Origin: Thamnaconus septentrionalis | Lineage: Eukaryota; Chordata; Actinopteri; Tetraodontiformes; Monacanthidae | Length of the DNA: 64,000 nt | Assembly (NCBI GenBank): GCA_009823395.1 | Contig: CM020514.1 | Coordinates: forward strand, 8,098,466 to 8,162,465 | Reading direction: 5' to 3' | Part shown: piece after piece, positions 1 through 10,340 of the stretch | Layout: the number at the start of each line of letters is the position of its first letter | Position numbering within the stretch: the first letter of the stretch is position 1 | The notes under the pieces: model-generated | What the model was told of the DNA's origin: nothing | The model's database searches: none | Seen by the model: the letters and a program-made list of their open reading frames with translations, nothing else | Made by a program: the position numbers and the translations under genes

Positions 1-785
1 TCCCTGTCTCTTCTTCAGAGGCCGTCCGTCTCCTTAGCCCGCAGCTTCCAAACCGCACGGCCGACCAGTTTGGTGGTGGCCTTTTATTATGATGTCAGCA
101 CTTCGCTTAAAGAGCATTCAATATCTCCTGGACCGACGGCTGGTGGGAACATCAATAGAAATAATGCGGACGCGCGCGCTCGGCGCGGCCATTCCTCATC
201 GCCGGTCAGTTCATTTGCCCATTGATTTATTGGTGGCTGACAGCGTAATGGAATTAAGGGGCAGTGATTATCAGGAACAAACAGGTTGTTTGTTTAGTTT
301 TCCCTCCGTGTCTTTCATTGGGATCTGGGTCTCAGCGTCGTGTGACTTGTATGAAGGTGTAGTGGTGGAGCCAGACGTGTGTCCTTGGGATGGCCAGGGT
401 GAGATTGTGACTCACAGACGAGTGGCAATAAGTAGACTTCTGAAATGCCCTGTGTTACTGTAGTTGTTTGTATTTATTAAATGTTTTCAGTGTGACCTTA
501 TAACAGTCGGCCTATGAATTAGAGAACCGGAAATCTTCACTAATGTTAAATATTAAGAATCAACCTATACCAGCTTGTTTCCAGGGTCAGGGTTACGGTA
601 TAATTTCTGACTATTAGTATCCTATTAGTACTACTTAGTATCTTACTTCTCTAAGAACAGAATCCAGGCTAATCATCCAGTCAGGACTACATGTTTAAAA
701 AAGAAAGAAAGATGCTGTACATGAATCAGCAAATATAGGCATTGAGATGCTATAGTGTGTCGAATTATCTCCCCGTTGTGGGTCA
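1..785. other. Non-coding unique sequence, nothing recognised
   Basis: This stretch holds no gene, RNA or repeat that I can identify. An open frame at 89-463 (124 codons) gives a composition without domain features and has no splice or promoter context, so I treat it as chance. From about 480 the sequence becomes AT-rich with short echoing motifs (TATTAGTA and TAGTATC around 615-645). Confidence 0.5.
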
Positions 786-1000
786 GTCATGGCCACCCCT
801 GGCAACCACTTAGCTCCGCCCCTGTGAAGGCGGACACATGCAGAAGCAGTTGAAAATTAAAGGACCCTTGATGAGGCAAATAGACTCTATCTATGACTTT
901 TCTCTGTCTGAGCTCTCTATTGAGCCCTTCAGACAGGAGGAAAAATTCCACCTTTTACGTCTGCTTGCCCCATTTTTCAGCTTTATGCTGCATGGTTCTG

Positions 1001-1195
1001 GACATCAGCCCTTTGTGATGTCATAAAGATCGCTGCTACCTTTCCCTGGTCCTCCAAACCATGTATTTTTTCTGCCCCACATTGTTTTTGTCTTCTTCCA
1101 TGCACTTGGTAGGCTCAACAAGCATCAATTTTAGCAGGAAGCTAAAACTGGAAGTGTTTTTTTTTTGCAGTAGGCTGTAAACATAGGGCTAAGTA
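1001..1195 (+). mobile_element. Palindrome-centred dispersed repeat, copy 1
   Basis: This copy carries CCCTTTGTGATGTCATAAAG at 1009-1028, then an AACAAGCATCA...AGCAGGAAGCT segment (about 1117-1145), a T-run, and GGCTGTAAACATAGGGCTAA (about 1172-1191). The same order of blocks recurs at 50531-50716 and, reversed, at 42040-42254, which shows a dispersed repeat about 190-215 bp long. One arm of the palindrome is mutated here (CATAAAG for CACAAAG). No coding capacity or target-site duplication was found, so the class (SINE, MITE or other) is unresolved. Confidence 0.7.
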
Positions 1196-2700
1196 TGCCA
1201 AAGATCTATTTTTTTTTGTTTTGTTTTGATAGTTATTGATGCTGGGCTGCTTCACTGGTGTCCGGCCTAAAAAACAGAGGTCTAAAAATTGAATAGAACG
1301 TGGGTCCTTTAAATCTACTTGGAGAAAACCAGCAGATAGCAAAACCCTGAGGCACAAGTTGAAAGTAGGGAGGAAAGAAATGGAAGGGGAGAAGAAAAAG
1401 CAGATGAAAAGAGCAACGGAGTGCCGAGGAGAAACCTATTAGCCAGAGCCTGATTTGCAGGCCTGTTAAAAAGATCTGGAAAACACGCAAAGCTCAGTTA
1501 AAAAAACAAAAAAAAAAACAACCCGCAAAAATGAGGCCGCGATCGCTTCGGGAGCCGGGAGTTATTGGGTGCTAACACGGCTGCGTTCGCTCGCGAACGT
1601 TATTAACACTCTTAATGGCGAGCGACAGCTTGTAACAGCGGCCTTGCGTCACCCCAATTTCCTCGACGCGGCGCCGTCAACAGCTGGAACTACAAGAGAA
1701 ATCTCAGATTCATTCACTGCGCCGGCTGTCATCCATCTCGTCTCATCAGCGTTGTCACGCGGACTCTCCCCAGAAACTCCTGACGATCCGGCGAGTTTTC
1801 GCCGTTGCTCCGTGCTATCACGCGCACACCTAGCGCGCCTCGCTCAGCTGCTACCATCTCCCGGCGCTCTAATTCATGCAAAAGGAAACGAAAAAGCTTC
1901 TTAGCAATATGCAGATTTCTTTATGCAAATCGGCGTTACCTATGGTGCGCGGACGGCAGCTAATGCCTTTGATCCGTCTCTCTGACATTCTCTAACTACC
2001 CAGAAGAAAAGAACTTAAAAATTGTAAAGGCTCCTAATTGAAGTGAACATAAAAGAAGATACATGGTGTTAATTGGTATACGCTAAGAATAATCCAGACC
2101 TTGGAGACCACTGTCCCTTACCGGCCCCCCTGCCAAAGTGTCAGGATTTACATCTTTAATTCAAGATTTCCCCACATTAATTACCTCGCAGGCAGCAAAA
2201 ATGCGGATCGCTTCATTTCAAAGTATAATAAACATCCAAATAGTTTCTCTACCCCCGCCCCCCTCCTCACACGCACACCGTCCCCATCCATGAATATCAA
2301 TTTTTTTTTTGTTGGTGTGCAAGAGAATAAAAAGAGGCCTGGCTCTGCTGTTCTTAAGGTGGTTGTGCAGGAAAAACAAAGAGCAGGTTTTCACGGACGA
2401 CTCGCAAGAACGAGATGCAAAAGGGACAAAATGAAAGCGGTCGACAAATGTATGAACTTTAATTGACATTTTTAATGGAAATGCTAATAATAATGGCAAA
2501 AAAAACAAGGATCAAGTATTGTACAACAGCTAATACACACTGTCCACAGACAATTGTAGCATTTGCTATGTCGTTTTATCTCGTCTCGTAGCTCGCGTTC
2601 TCATTTCAATATGTAATAAACATTGACGTCTGGTGGGTTTGTTTGGTGTGTTTGTTTCAGAAAAGCCCTTCTATTGTTTCCTGATTTCGCCGTGATTTAA
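1196..2700. other. Non-coding unique sequence with octamer-like sites
   Basis: No gene is recognised. There is an A-rich stretch at about 1498-1530 and POU-octamer-like ATGCAAAT near 1923-1930. Open frames at 1569-1904 and 2101-2466 have low-complexity, non-domain composition and are rejected. Parts from 1550 to 2000 have the mixed composition of candidate regulatory DNA, but nothing proves it. Confidence 0.4.
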
Positions 2701-2705
2701 TAGCA

Positions 2706-2723
2706 AGTGTGTGTGTGTGTTTC

Positions 2724-2760
<37 letters not shown>
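2706..2760. repeat. (GT)n microsatellite
   Basis: Two GT runs (about 2706-2720 and 2727-2758) are separated by TTTCAACT and end in GCGCGC. On the minus strand this reads as a CA repeat and creates spurious Thr-His open frames. Confidence 0.95.
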
Positions 2761-2763
<3 letters not shown>

Positions 2764-3061
2764 TTCGCGGCGTTGCAAAGCAATCTGAACGCGGCTGTGC
2801 CTCGCTGTGACCTTTGATTATGAGAGGAATGCGGCGGCGCTCGTACTGTAGGCCCCTCCGCTCCCATCTCAACATGATGAATGGGACACCCTGAGCTGTA
2901 GGACAAAACAACCGGAAACACACACACGTGCACGGGGTGCCCACGCACACACACACACCCAGACACGCACACCTAGATAGAAATGCCAACAGGCAAATTG
3001 ACACGCTGATCGAATGTGAAGCAAATTTAAGGTCCTAAATGCAGCCAAGAGCTACGTGTGT

Positions 3062-3086
3062 GTACACCCACACACACATGTGCACG

Positions 3087-3123
<37 letters not shown>
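3062..3123. repeat. (CA)n microsatellite, imperfect start
   Basis: A CA tract begins with interrupted units (CACACATGTGCACGCACG) and continues as a pure CA run to about 3122. Confidence 0.95.
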
Positions 3124-3125
<2 letters not shown>

Positions 3126-3600
3126 CTGTTTTAAGCACGTTTAACTCAGCACTGCCCTTGAAAATAACCAGCTAAGCTGCCGCTTTTATCCTGTGTGAAA
3201 GTTCACGTATGGATTCATTAGCAGCAGAATGGAAACAGCCATTATGGCTTATTGAGACAGTTTCAAACACTCCCCCAGTGTGATTAATATTTTGCACTTT
3301 ATTAAACAACAGTCTGAAATTTATGTAAACACTGTTGAATTGTGCGCCGCTCCTGTACACCTTAAAGTCCTCGCTCCCGCCCCCCGCCCTCCCGCCCCCT
3401 CCGCCGCCCCCCCCCACCCTTTTTTTTATTTGATGTGGTTTTTATTTTAAGGTTTTCGCCGCAATTCGCAGGCTCAGAGTGCACAATGCAGTGTTAAAGC
3501 TGACTTGATACGGAAACCTGCAGGGACACATTAATTAAAATAGCAATCTAATTAGCATTCCGCTGTGACCTAAAAGTTGAATATTATTAGAGCTGCGAGC
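3124..3600. promoter_or_regulatory. Candidate regulatory block, homeodomain-motif-rich
   Basis: Single-copy sequence with several AT-core motifs (GTGATTAATATTTT near 3280, TTAATTAAAA near 3532, CTAATTAGCA near 3548) and no open frame of interest. A C-rich stretch (about 3377-3418) and a T-run split it into two parts. This is the look of vertebrate conserved non-coding DNA, but conservation is not visible from one sequence. Confidence 0.25.
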
Positions 3601-5229
3601 GTCGGCTGTGATGAAAAAGGGCTTACATGACAGCGAAATTGAAATTCAAAGCGCCGGAGATAATGTACACACAGATCAAAAGAACAAACGGTGGGGAGAA
3701 AAATAACACACCAAGAAGTTTTACATTTTTCGCACATGGGGGAAAATAACAGTGTGTGAACGTCACGAGGGCCCCCGCGCTCGCACTCGTGCCGTAATTT
3801 GGTGCAAATCAAATTAATAACTGAATAAATAAATAAATAGAAAGGAGAATCCGCCAAGCACGGCTTCCTGTTACGAGCCCTGAATTTTGCCTTGGGGTTA
3901 CGAGATTTGTTCTTGACTTTAATTGACAGCATTGATGTCAGTGTTATTCGGAGTAGCTGAAAAGGTCAGATCGGGTTAGATCCTCAAACATAGCAAACGG
4001 TCGTGCAAAAGATATTCAAATTCCCATACTTGAGGAAATTGAATGACGCTGCTAGTTCTTCACAGAGTAACACTTGTTCTTCCTGACGTCTAAAAAGTAC
4101 ACGTTTGCATATGGATTCCTGAAATATTTTATTTCGATGTCCTTATGTAAAGTATGACAAGAGTGCACCATTGTCCTTTTACAATCGGTAACTTTTGTTT
4201 AGCTATAGCATGACATAGACATACATACATGACATAGAACTACATACGGTATATATTGCATGTGAGCTAACAAGTATCTGTCACATACATATTGGGGAGA
4301 GTAAGTGCCACACAAGTAACCTATAGCAGCAAAACTGAACTGGACAGCGCTATTGTACTTGTTGCTGAGTGATGAATCCACTTAACAGATTTTCTCTTTG
4401 TCCAGTTTGAATAGGCAGCATTTTCCAGTTAAGTCAAGGAGTGGTAGGGATTATAGTGTTCATGTTCCTGCCAGTTTAATGTTATTGTGCTGCGGCAGTA
4501 TAGTTTTGGCCTCATTGAGGGCAGTTTTCAGTATTTGGTCTTCCAGGTTTTTTTCTTTTTTGACAGAGTCATGAAATCGCAGTTGCTCTTCCAAGGTATT
4601 TTACTGTCTCATTTTGTCACAACATGAGAATGCAGAAAAGTTGATGGACAGAAAATATTGTGTAATAAACACTCAGTATGTTTACATGCACTTATTCCAA
4701 GTGTACATGGTGAGAACATCATCTGAGTATTGGTAAATCTGTGTCCGTGGTGTTAGGTGGCGCTGTACTCTCATTTCAACAAGAGAAGAAGATAGTTCTA
4801 AGGTTAGGGTACAATATCCATAAATATTCTGGTGGTCAGTGAGTTGCAGAGGCACTTACAAATTATTCTAGTGCCAACTTCCTTCTGTGCACAGCAGTTT
4901 TAGTTCTGTAAATAATATGTAGACTATGCAGTCCACACCATTTTTACATGAGTGTTAAAAAGTTTTTGGACAGCCTTAAAATTTTACTCCATCCCAATTA
5001 TTGTCATTAAAAAATTGTCATGAGATTTTTTTTTGTATTTCAAAGGGCCTGGCTGCATCAGAGTCACACAAACAAATGGGAATTTGTTTATTGTTAATGA
5101 GACAAAATAAGAAACCTCAATTCCTGGAGTTCTTGCACTCTTGTACTCTGGATGTGCTGTAAGGGGCGTCATCTTGGCAGTCAATGTTGGTGACCCTAAA
5201 ATGAACTGCACTTGGAGACTGAAGACTGA
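3601..5229. other. Non-coding unique sequence, no gene seen
   Basis: AT-leaning sequence without recognised genes. The part near 4676-4720 (TATGTTTACATGCACTTA) resembles ends of dispersed fish repeats, but no second copy was found in this window. Short open frames at 4199-4381 and 4984-5211 are not convincing. Confidence 0.4.
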
Positions 5230-5329
5230 TTCTTAGTGCAACATAACACAGCACATCACACATACATTGAGTATCCCAAAACTTTTTTTCCCATCGCTGT
5301 ACTGTATGTCCTGGCCAAAGCCGAGGGTG

Positions 5330-6180
5330 TGGATCTGGAGCCTTATCGGGGCACGATCGAATAACCCAGGTCTCCTACTCCGACCAAAGCTCAGATTTGT
5401 TCGGTCATGGATCAGAGTAAGATGTTGCGATTCTCTCATCCGATTATCCTCACTGACTGACACTGGCGCATTTCCACAAAGTCTTGCAAGCATCTAAGCG
5501 CCGCGCTTCTCCCTCGGCCGTTGATCTGGACGTTTTGAAGACGCTGCCGGTACGACTCGCCCCGACTGATCACGTCTCCCCACTGCGTCGGCACATTTCC
5601 CTCGCACGCTTCCAACCGCTGACGCGGGGTCGAAGGTGGAAACCTCTCCCCATTTGCCGCGCCGCCACGGGTCCGAACCGCCACGAGCCGGAGCTGGAAG
5701 CCGAGGCACCGGCCTCGCAAACGCCTGGAGCGCCGACCCCGGAGTGGATCTGACACGTTAAATCACATCGCGAGCTCCTCGCGCCGGAAGCGCGTCGACC
5801 CCTCGCTTTTTCCGTGGGTCACGACGGTCGGCGCTCGCAGACGTCCGGCCCGCTCGCTTTTTTCTTTCGTCTGTTTAACCTTGAGGGCGCCCGGGGATCG
5901 TAGAGTACTCCTTCGGCAAGCGCCTGGAGACGAGCACCCGGTGCTTTGCTCCTGCTCCTCCTCCGGCTCCACAAGTGGGTGTGTTAACATGTTGTCCCCG
6001 CTGAGGTTCGGCCGGCCTGGTCATAATTATTCATTAGTATTCATTAGTGTGAGGCAGCGGCCGGCCGGCCGGCGCGGGGGCTCATGTTGAATCAGTGTTT
6101 TGACGAGGCCTCGGCCCCGGCGCGGGTCAACGAAGAGCTGGTAATTAGGCCCACCAGTCAGGAGGCATTTTTTTCCGAAG
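5330..6180. promoter_or_regulatory. CpG island
   Basis: Between 5521 and 5760 I count 31 CpG dinucleotides in 240 bases, far above the depleted level of most of the window. CpG density stays high to about 6180, with (GGCC)-type runs at 6057-6074. The block is open in several frames on both strands, as expected of CpG-rich DNA, and none of those frames shows a known domain. A CpG island of this length often marks a promoter, so this is the best place in the window for an unannotated transcription start, coding or not. The AT core at about 6020-6050 (CATAATTATTCATTAGTATT) next to it looks regulatory. Confidence 0.55.
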
Positions 6181-6213
6181 AGCAACACGTGACGCCGGGA
6201 GGGCGAGAGGACG

Positions 6214-6250
6214 CTCCGGGAGAGAGAGAGAGATAAAGAGAGAGAGAGGC
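6214..6250. repeat. (GA)n short tract
   Basis: AGAGAGAGAGAGATAAAGAGAGAGAGAG-type purine repeat immediately upstream of the pyrimidine-rich minisatellite. The strand bias flips from purine to pyrimidine within about 170 bp. Confidence 0.8.
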
Positions 6251-6469
6251 CCTGCGTGGCGAGGCAGAGAACCAGAGGTTTGTGTGCGTACGTGCGTGTT
6301 TCTTTTTATCAAAGAAACGGGCCGACCTTGGTCTCCTCGCCTCCCTCGCCGGGTTGCTCTCGGGTATCGCAACCTCGTGCCATCACTCACTCCGTCAGAA
6401 GCGGAAAACGATGACCTTGTTTTGTTTTTTTCCCCCCGCTCGCCCCCTTTTGTTTATCTTTCGCCCACT

Positions 6470-6935
6470 CTCCCGGTTTATTCACCTTTTGCGATTCTTT
6501 GAAGTGTTTTTCTTTGGTTTGATCTCTCCTTTCCTTTTCTTCTTGTCCTTTCCCTTTTCATTCACTGCTTTACTTTTCTTTCCTGAATGCTCCTTCCCTA
6601 TTATTTAGCTAACCTATTCCTTCTATATCCTGTCCTTCCCGTCATTCCTGTCCTTTCCTTTTGCATTCCTCACTTTCCCCTCATTCCTTGTCCTGTCTTT
6701 TCCTTCACTGTTTTACTTTCCTCAATCTCATTCCCTATTTTTTTAACCTAACCTATTCTTTCATTTCCTGTCCTTCCCTTCATTCCTGTCCTTTGCTTCT
6801 TCATTCCTCACTTTCCCCTATCCTAGCTTCCCCTTCACCGTTTTTCTTTCCTTTCTTTAATTCTCCCACCCTATTTTTTTTTTTTTTTCACCTCGCCTAT
6901 TCTTTCCAGTTCTTGTCCTTTCCTCTCCCCAGCCC
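6470..6935. repeat. Pyrimidine-rich minisatellite, period about 140 bp
   Basis: The plus strand is almost entirely T and C. It is not simple sequence: long units recur. The CCTATTC motif occurs near 6613, 6752 and 6896, and the TTCACTG/TTCACCG motif at 6561, 6704 and 6834. The intervening TCCTGTCCTTCCC and CATTCCTCACTTTCCCC blocks also line up between the first and second units. Periods read off these landmarks are 130-144 bp, giving about three and a half diverged copies. Open frames through it are rich in Phe, Ser, Leu and Pro and are artefacts of composition. Confidence 0.75.
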
Positions 6936-6959
6936 CATTGTCCATCCGGCCTGCCTTGT

Positions 6960-7150
6960 TTATTTATGGCCGCCTTTTGCATTTCGCACGGTTGATAATA
7001 ACAGCAGTTATTATCACTTACGGCCGTAATTGCGTAACGGTTAACATGACAGAGTGGCCGCCCTCGGAGGAGCGCTGCTAGCGTGGCGAGCCGCGGCTGA
7101 GGAAGCTAACCGGATTGATCTAATTGGAAGATAATTACGCCGGCTGGAAC
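6960..7150. promoter_or_regulatory. Candidate regulatory block with perfect hairpin
   Basis: The block contains a perfect inverted repeat at 6994-7015: arms GATAATAAC and GTTATTATC, 9 bp each, around a 4-base AGCA loop. Flanking CGTAATTGCGTAACGG and GATCTAATTGGAAGATAATTA add homeodomain- and GATA-type motifs. No open frame or repeat family explains it. Confidence 0.35.
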
Positions 7151-7257
7151 AAAGCCGGACCCGATTCATCAAAAACGGCTCGCCGCCACCGCTGCTGCTG
7201 CCACCAGACGTTAAAGGGAAGAGATGCCGCCAGCCCGCCCGGGTTAAAGGCGTCCTC

Positions 7258-7272
7258 GGCGCCCCCTAGAGG
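7258..7272 (-). promoter_or_regulatory. Possible CTCF-like motif (weak)
   Basis: On the minus strand the sequence reads CCTCTAGGGGGCGCC, one mismatch from the commonly used CTCF core CCASYAGRKGGCRS. It points away from the better match at 10341-10355. Motif match only. Confidence 0.25.
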
Positions 7273-7379
7273 AGGCGGCTGTCGGTAGGTATCTGACGCT
7301 GGGGGGAAAAAAAACGGCATCCACGTTGACTGACAGCTATTGAGAAAAAAACAAGGGGGTCAAGTGTTGAGCTGCTTTA

Positions 7380-7625
7380 AGATGTAAACACCCCCCCCTC
7401 TCCCCACCCAGCTGATCCAACCTCCTCCTCCCTCCTCCCCCCTGGAGGCTGGTGACATCCGATGGAGATGATCATCCTGTCTCTCTGTTACCAAGCCGCT
7501 CTTCTTGCTCTCTCATGCACTCGGGCGGAGTGAGGTAGGGGGAACAGAGGGTAGGGAGGTAGAGGAGGGAGGGGAGTGAGATGGGGTGGGGTGGTGTGGG
7601 GTGGGGAGGGGTGGGGGGGGATTGG
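7380..7625. repeat. Low-complexity C/T-rich then G-rich blocks
   Basis: A pyrimidine block (about 7388-7442) is followed by a purine/G-rich block (about 7521-7622) with repeated GGGGTGGG units. Pro-rich and Gly-rich open frames here are composition artefacts. Confidence 0.75.
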
Positions 7626-7944
7626 GACTCCTCACATAGCCTCGCCGCATCCTGACATGATTGCAGATTAGACAAATTCCCCAAACCACAAGTGGATGGC
7701 GCGTCGCCCTCCTCTTCCTCGACAACCTCCCCCTTCTTCCTGCCCCGCGAACCCCCCCTCTTGCACCCACTCCCACTGTTTCCCCCTCTAACCCACTCGG
7801 GGTCGGTCTCGGGCGTGCGCGCTCCTTCAGATTAATGACGCCGGCGTTAAGGTGCGCCTGACAGCTCTCAGATTGGCACCGCCGAAGAAGGGAGATCCCA
7901 GAGTGAGACGGGCTAGCTGGGTAAATCTATCAGGGGTCCGTCTG

Positions 7945-7951
7945 GGAGGAG

Positions 7952-7985
<34 letters not shown>

Positions 7986-7987
7986 AG
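7945..7987. repeat. (GGA)n trinucleotide tract
   Basis: GGA units with two GAA-type interruptions. It produces poly-Gly, poly-Glu or poly-Ser in different frames. Confidence 0.9.
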
Positions 7988-8016
7988 TGAAAGAAAGTGC
8001 GCGCACGTTCATGCAT

Positions 8017-8037
8017 GCGTGTGTGTGTGTGTGTGTA
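8017..8037. repeat. (GT)n microsatellite, short
   Basis: About nine GT units starting after CATGCAT. Confidence 0.85.
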
Positions 8038-8099
8038 TGTTGGATAGGTGGAGAGTCGGGTTGGGGCGGGGGGGAGCGGGGAGATGGAGAGGCTCGGTG

Positions 8100-8270
8100 G
8101 GGCCCCGCTGAGCATATAAGCTTCCATGCTGAGCGCAGCCGCGGCTGGGCTGACAGTTGTGCTCAGCCTTCACTGTAATAATGAATAAAAGGAAACTCCC
8201 CGCAGATTACACATCTTCCGTGTTTTGACATTGACCTTAATACATAATTTAACCACAAAGCCCGAAGAGT
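8100..8270. promoter_or_regulatory. Candidate regulatory block with nested inverted repeats
   Basis: GCTGAGCA at 8107-8114 is mirrored by TGCTCAGC at 8160-8167, with another TGCTGAGC between them at 8128-8135 and a perfect 12-bp palindrome CAGCCGCGGCTG at 8137-8148. ATATAAG (8114-8120) is TATA-like. Downstream are AATAATGAATAAA and TTAATACATAATTTAA. No transcript evidence is visible. Confidence 0.3.
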
Positions 8271-8353
8271 GTGTAACGAGATAAGAGAGGACCAGAGGAT
8301 AGGAAAAAGATGCCCGAGTCTAAAACACACAGGCCGAGGAGAGGGGAGTGTGC

Positions 8354-8374
8354 AAAAAAAAAAAAAAAAAAAAA
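8354..8374. repeat. Poly(A) run, 21 nt
   Basis: Uninterrupted A-run. No retrotransposon body is evident immediately upstream. Confidence 0.9.
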
Positions 8375-9110
8375 TCCCTGCCTCAGCTGTAATGGCTCGA
8401 AAATGATCAAACCCGAGGAGCCACCAGTAATGTTTTCTCTTTACGGGGATGTGGGGGAAGATTCGGGGTCAGTGACTGGAGGATGGAAGGTAGCTTAAGT
8501 GGGAAATCTGGTTTGTGTGTGTGTAAAATGGAGCAATTTTCCTGCTTATGGGAATTCCCAGTGGGAAGGAGGTGGTGCCACAAAAAAAAAATCCTCAGCT
8601 GAATTGTAATGTTCCAGTGTGAGGGTGTGTGTTTGCGCGCGAGGAGATGCCGCTCGCCCTCCTTCCGGTTTGTGCACTTCCTCCTAGCGTGAGCTAGCGT
8701 GTACCTGCGAGAGGCATTTGTCACTGTCTCACTTTCTGGAAGCGTCTGCGCGTGCCAGAGCGACTGTTTTTCCCTCGCCGGCCCGTCAACGGCGCCACGT
8801 TTTGATTGACTGCCGCGCAAGGTGGCGTTTGCTGAGCCGGCGGCTCTCTGTCTCAGATTATGTCACTGCGGCCGAGGTCATGGTGTGAAGAGAAAAACGC
8901 TGCAGAGCTGCCACTCTGTAAGATTTTGATTTAAAGGTCCCGTATTCGAACCCGTTCTCGCTTCTCAGTTTTTCCATTCTCGAGCAGAGCGGCAAATTGT
9001 TGAAGATGACCCGAAAATACTTTAGGTTGCGGCACAGAACCCTCTGTTTGCAACTACCCTGCACAAGCGTGATGCTTTGTCTGGCCGTCCTCATGTTCGT
9101 AAGGGACATA
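8375..9110. other. Non-coding unique sequence
   Basis: No gene recognised. Open frames at 8407-8820 and 8858-9109 on the minus strand have no domain features. Confidence 0.4.
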
Positions 9111-9116
9111 GCCCTA

Positions 9117-9530
9117 GAATTTCGAAAAACCTAAATATCGCAATAAAAATCTGGTAATGGAAACGGCTAAACTTCAAAAAACCTTTCAAATATTGGTAAA
9201 AGGTTTTATGCTCTCATGAGGTGGTTTTCCAGACGTATCGATATAGAGGTATATCGCAAAAGTACGGGGTCACGTGACCAGTTCACTTCAGGTGAAAATG
9301 GCACGTTATGTTTGGACGGAGGAGGAGACAAAATATTTTTTACAAGTAATCAAAGACAAAAATATAACAACCATTCTTGACAGCAAACAAACGCAAACGC
9401 AATTCTCGTAAATCTCACTGCACAAAATTTCACAAGAATTATGTGCTGTGAGACGAGATTTTACGACTTATGTGTTTCACACCATTGAATGGAAACACCT
9501 GAAAATCGCAATTGTACTTTGTCGAAATTT
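9117..9530 (+). mobile_element. PIF/Harbinger-like MITE carrying a Myb/SANT-like exon remnant
   Basis: The interval is bounded by imperfect inverted sequences. On the left is TTTCGAAAAACC...ATCGCAAT (from 9120). On the right, read on the minus strand, is AAATTTCGAC...TTGCGATTTTCAGG (from about 9530 inward). Between them is a decayed coding segment of the Myb/SANT-like type that accompanies PIF/Harbinger transposases. Known biology: such elements carry a separate Myb-like DNA-binding protein gene, and non-autonomous derivatives can keep parts of it. The TWA target duplication expected for the superfamily was not identified, so the exact ends are uncertain. Confidence 0.6.
9298..9505 (+). pseudogene. 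Myb/SANT-like DNA-binding domain remnant, one in-frame stop
   Basis: Starting at the ATG at 9298, the frame gives MARYVWTEEETKYFL, then QVIKDKNITTILDSK, and then a TAA at 9409-9411. Past this stop the same frame continues with KISQELCAV and ends the domain with IEWKHLK (TGG at 9490-9492). The order W..EET..FL..I....I...LD.K, then IS.EL, then WKHLK, over about 65 residues, follows the Myb/SANT-like DNA-binding family (Myb_DNA-bind_4 type) as I know it. The frame is kept on both sides of the stop, so this is a coding relic with a single visible nonsense change, not random sequence. It would have served as the DNA-binding partner of a PIF/Harbinger transposase. No transposase (DDE) region is present nearby. 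Confidence 0.65.
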
Positions 9531-10230
9531 AAAAATATGGCTTTTATTTTGCAAAAAACTGTCTTGGAAACGCAGCTAGTGTTGACATCACATGTGAACT
9601 GCAGCCTGATTAGTGAGCAGTCTGATTTATGCTGGCTGAAAAAAAAAAACAATAGGAAAACAAAAGCAAAACAGCCTCATGTAAATTGACAAAGGCAAAA
9701 GAAAAAGAAAACAGCCAAAAGCAGCAAAGGCTGGACTTCCTCTGCCTCATTTATGAGCAGTTCAGCGACAGGCTGCTGACGCGTTGCTCTCCGGAAACCT
9801 ATTAAGCAGAATTTTGTGTCCTTCGACAAACAGACAAACGAACAACAATGCCCGTAATTTCTTTCTTCGGTAAAAAATTGAATGCGCATGACTCATGCAT
9901 TAACAATCATTCCTACCCAATTAAAGGAGGCCGTTACGTCAGCGGTGGCCTGCTAGGTGCAGCGAAACACAGATGCGGATATTAAATATGAATTACAGAG
10001 GCCGTACTCTCCCCTCAACCCCCCCAAAAAAAAAACCCCTCACTGCCACCCCCCCACCCCGACTCTCTTATCCTCCTAACTCCACTCAAATCCTTTTCGT
10101 CTCCGGGCCGCTACAAAGACAAGACTGCTCGGTAATTGAAGCAGCGTGTCAGAGCTCCATCTTCCTGTCCGCGTGTAACCCCTCTGATTTACACTCTTCT
10201 CATTAGCGTCACAATTACTGGCGCGGGGGA
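9531..10230. other. Non-coding sequence, possible regulatory part at its end
   Basis: 9531-9880 is AT-rich without recognised features. 9890-10010 (CATTCCTACCCAATTAAAGG...GATATTAAATATGAATTACAG) has the motif mix of candidate regulatory DNA. A C/A-rich run lies at 10018-10062. Confidence 0.35.
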
Positions 10231-10340
10231 GGTGAGGAGTGTGTGTGTGTGTGTGGGGGGAAAAAGGGGGGAGCGATGAGGTGAGAGCGAGCTCTCGCTC
10301 GCCGCACTCTCGTCGGGTGGTCCGGCCCTGAACCTCCGGC

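Noticed and set aside
8100..8170. microRNA precursor
   Set aside because: The inverted repeats do not give one long, nearly continuous hairpin, and I recognise no known mature microRNA sequence.
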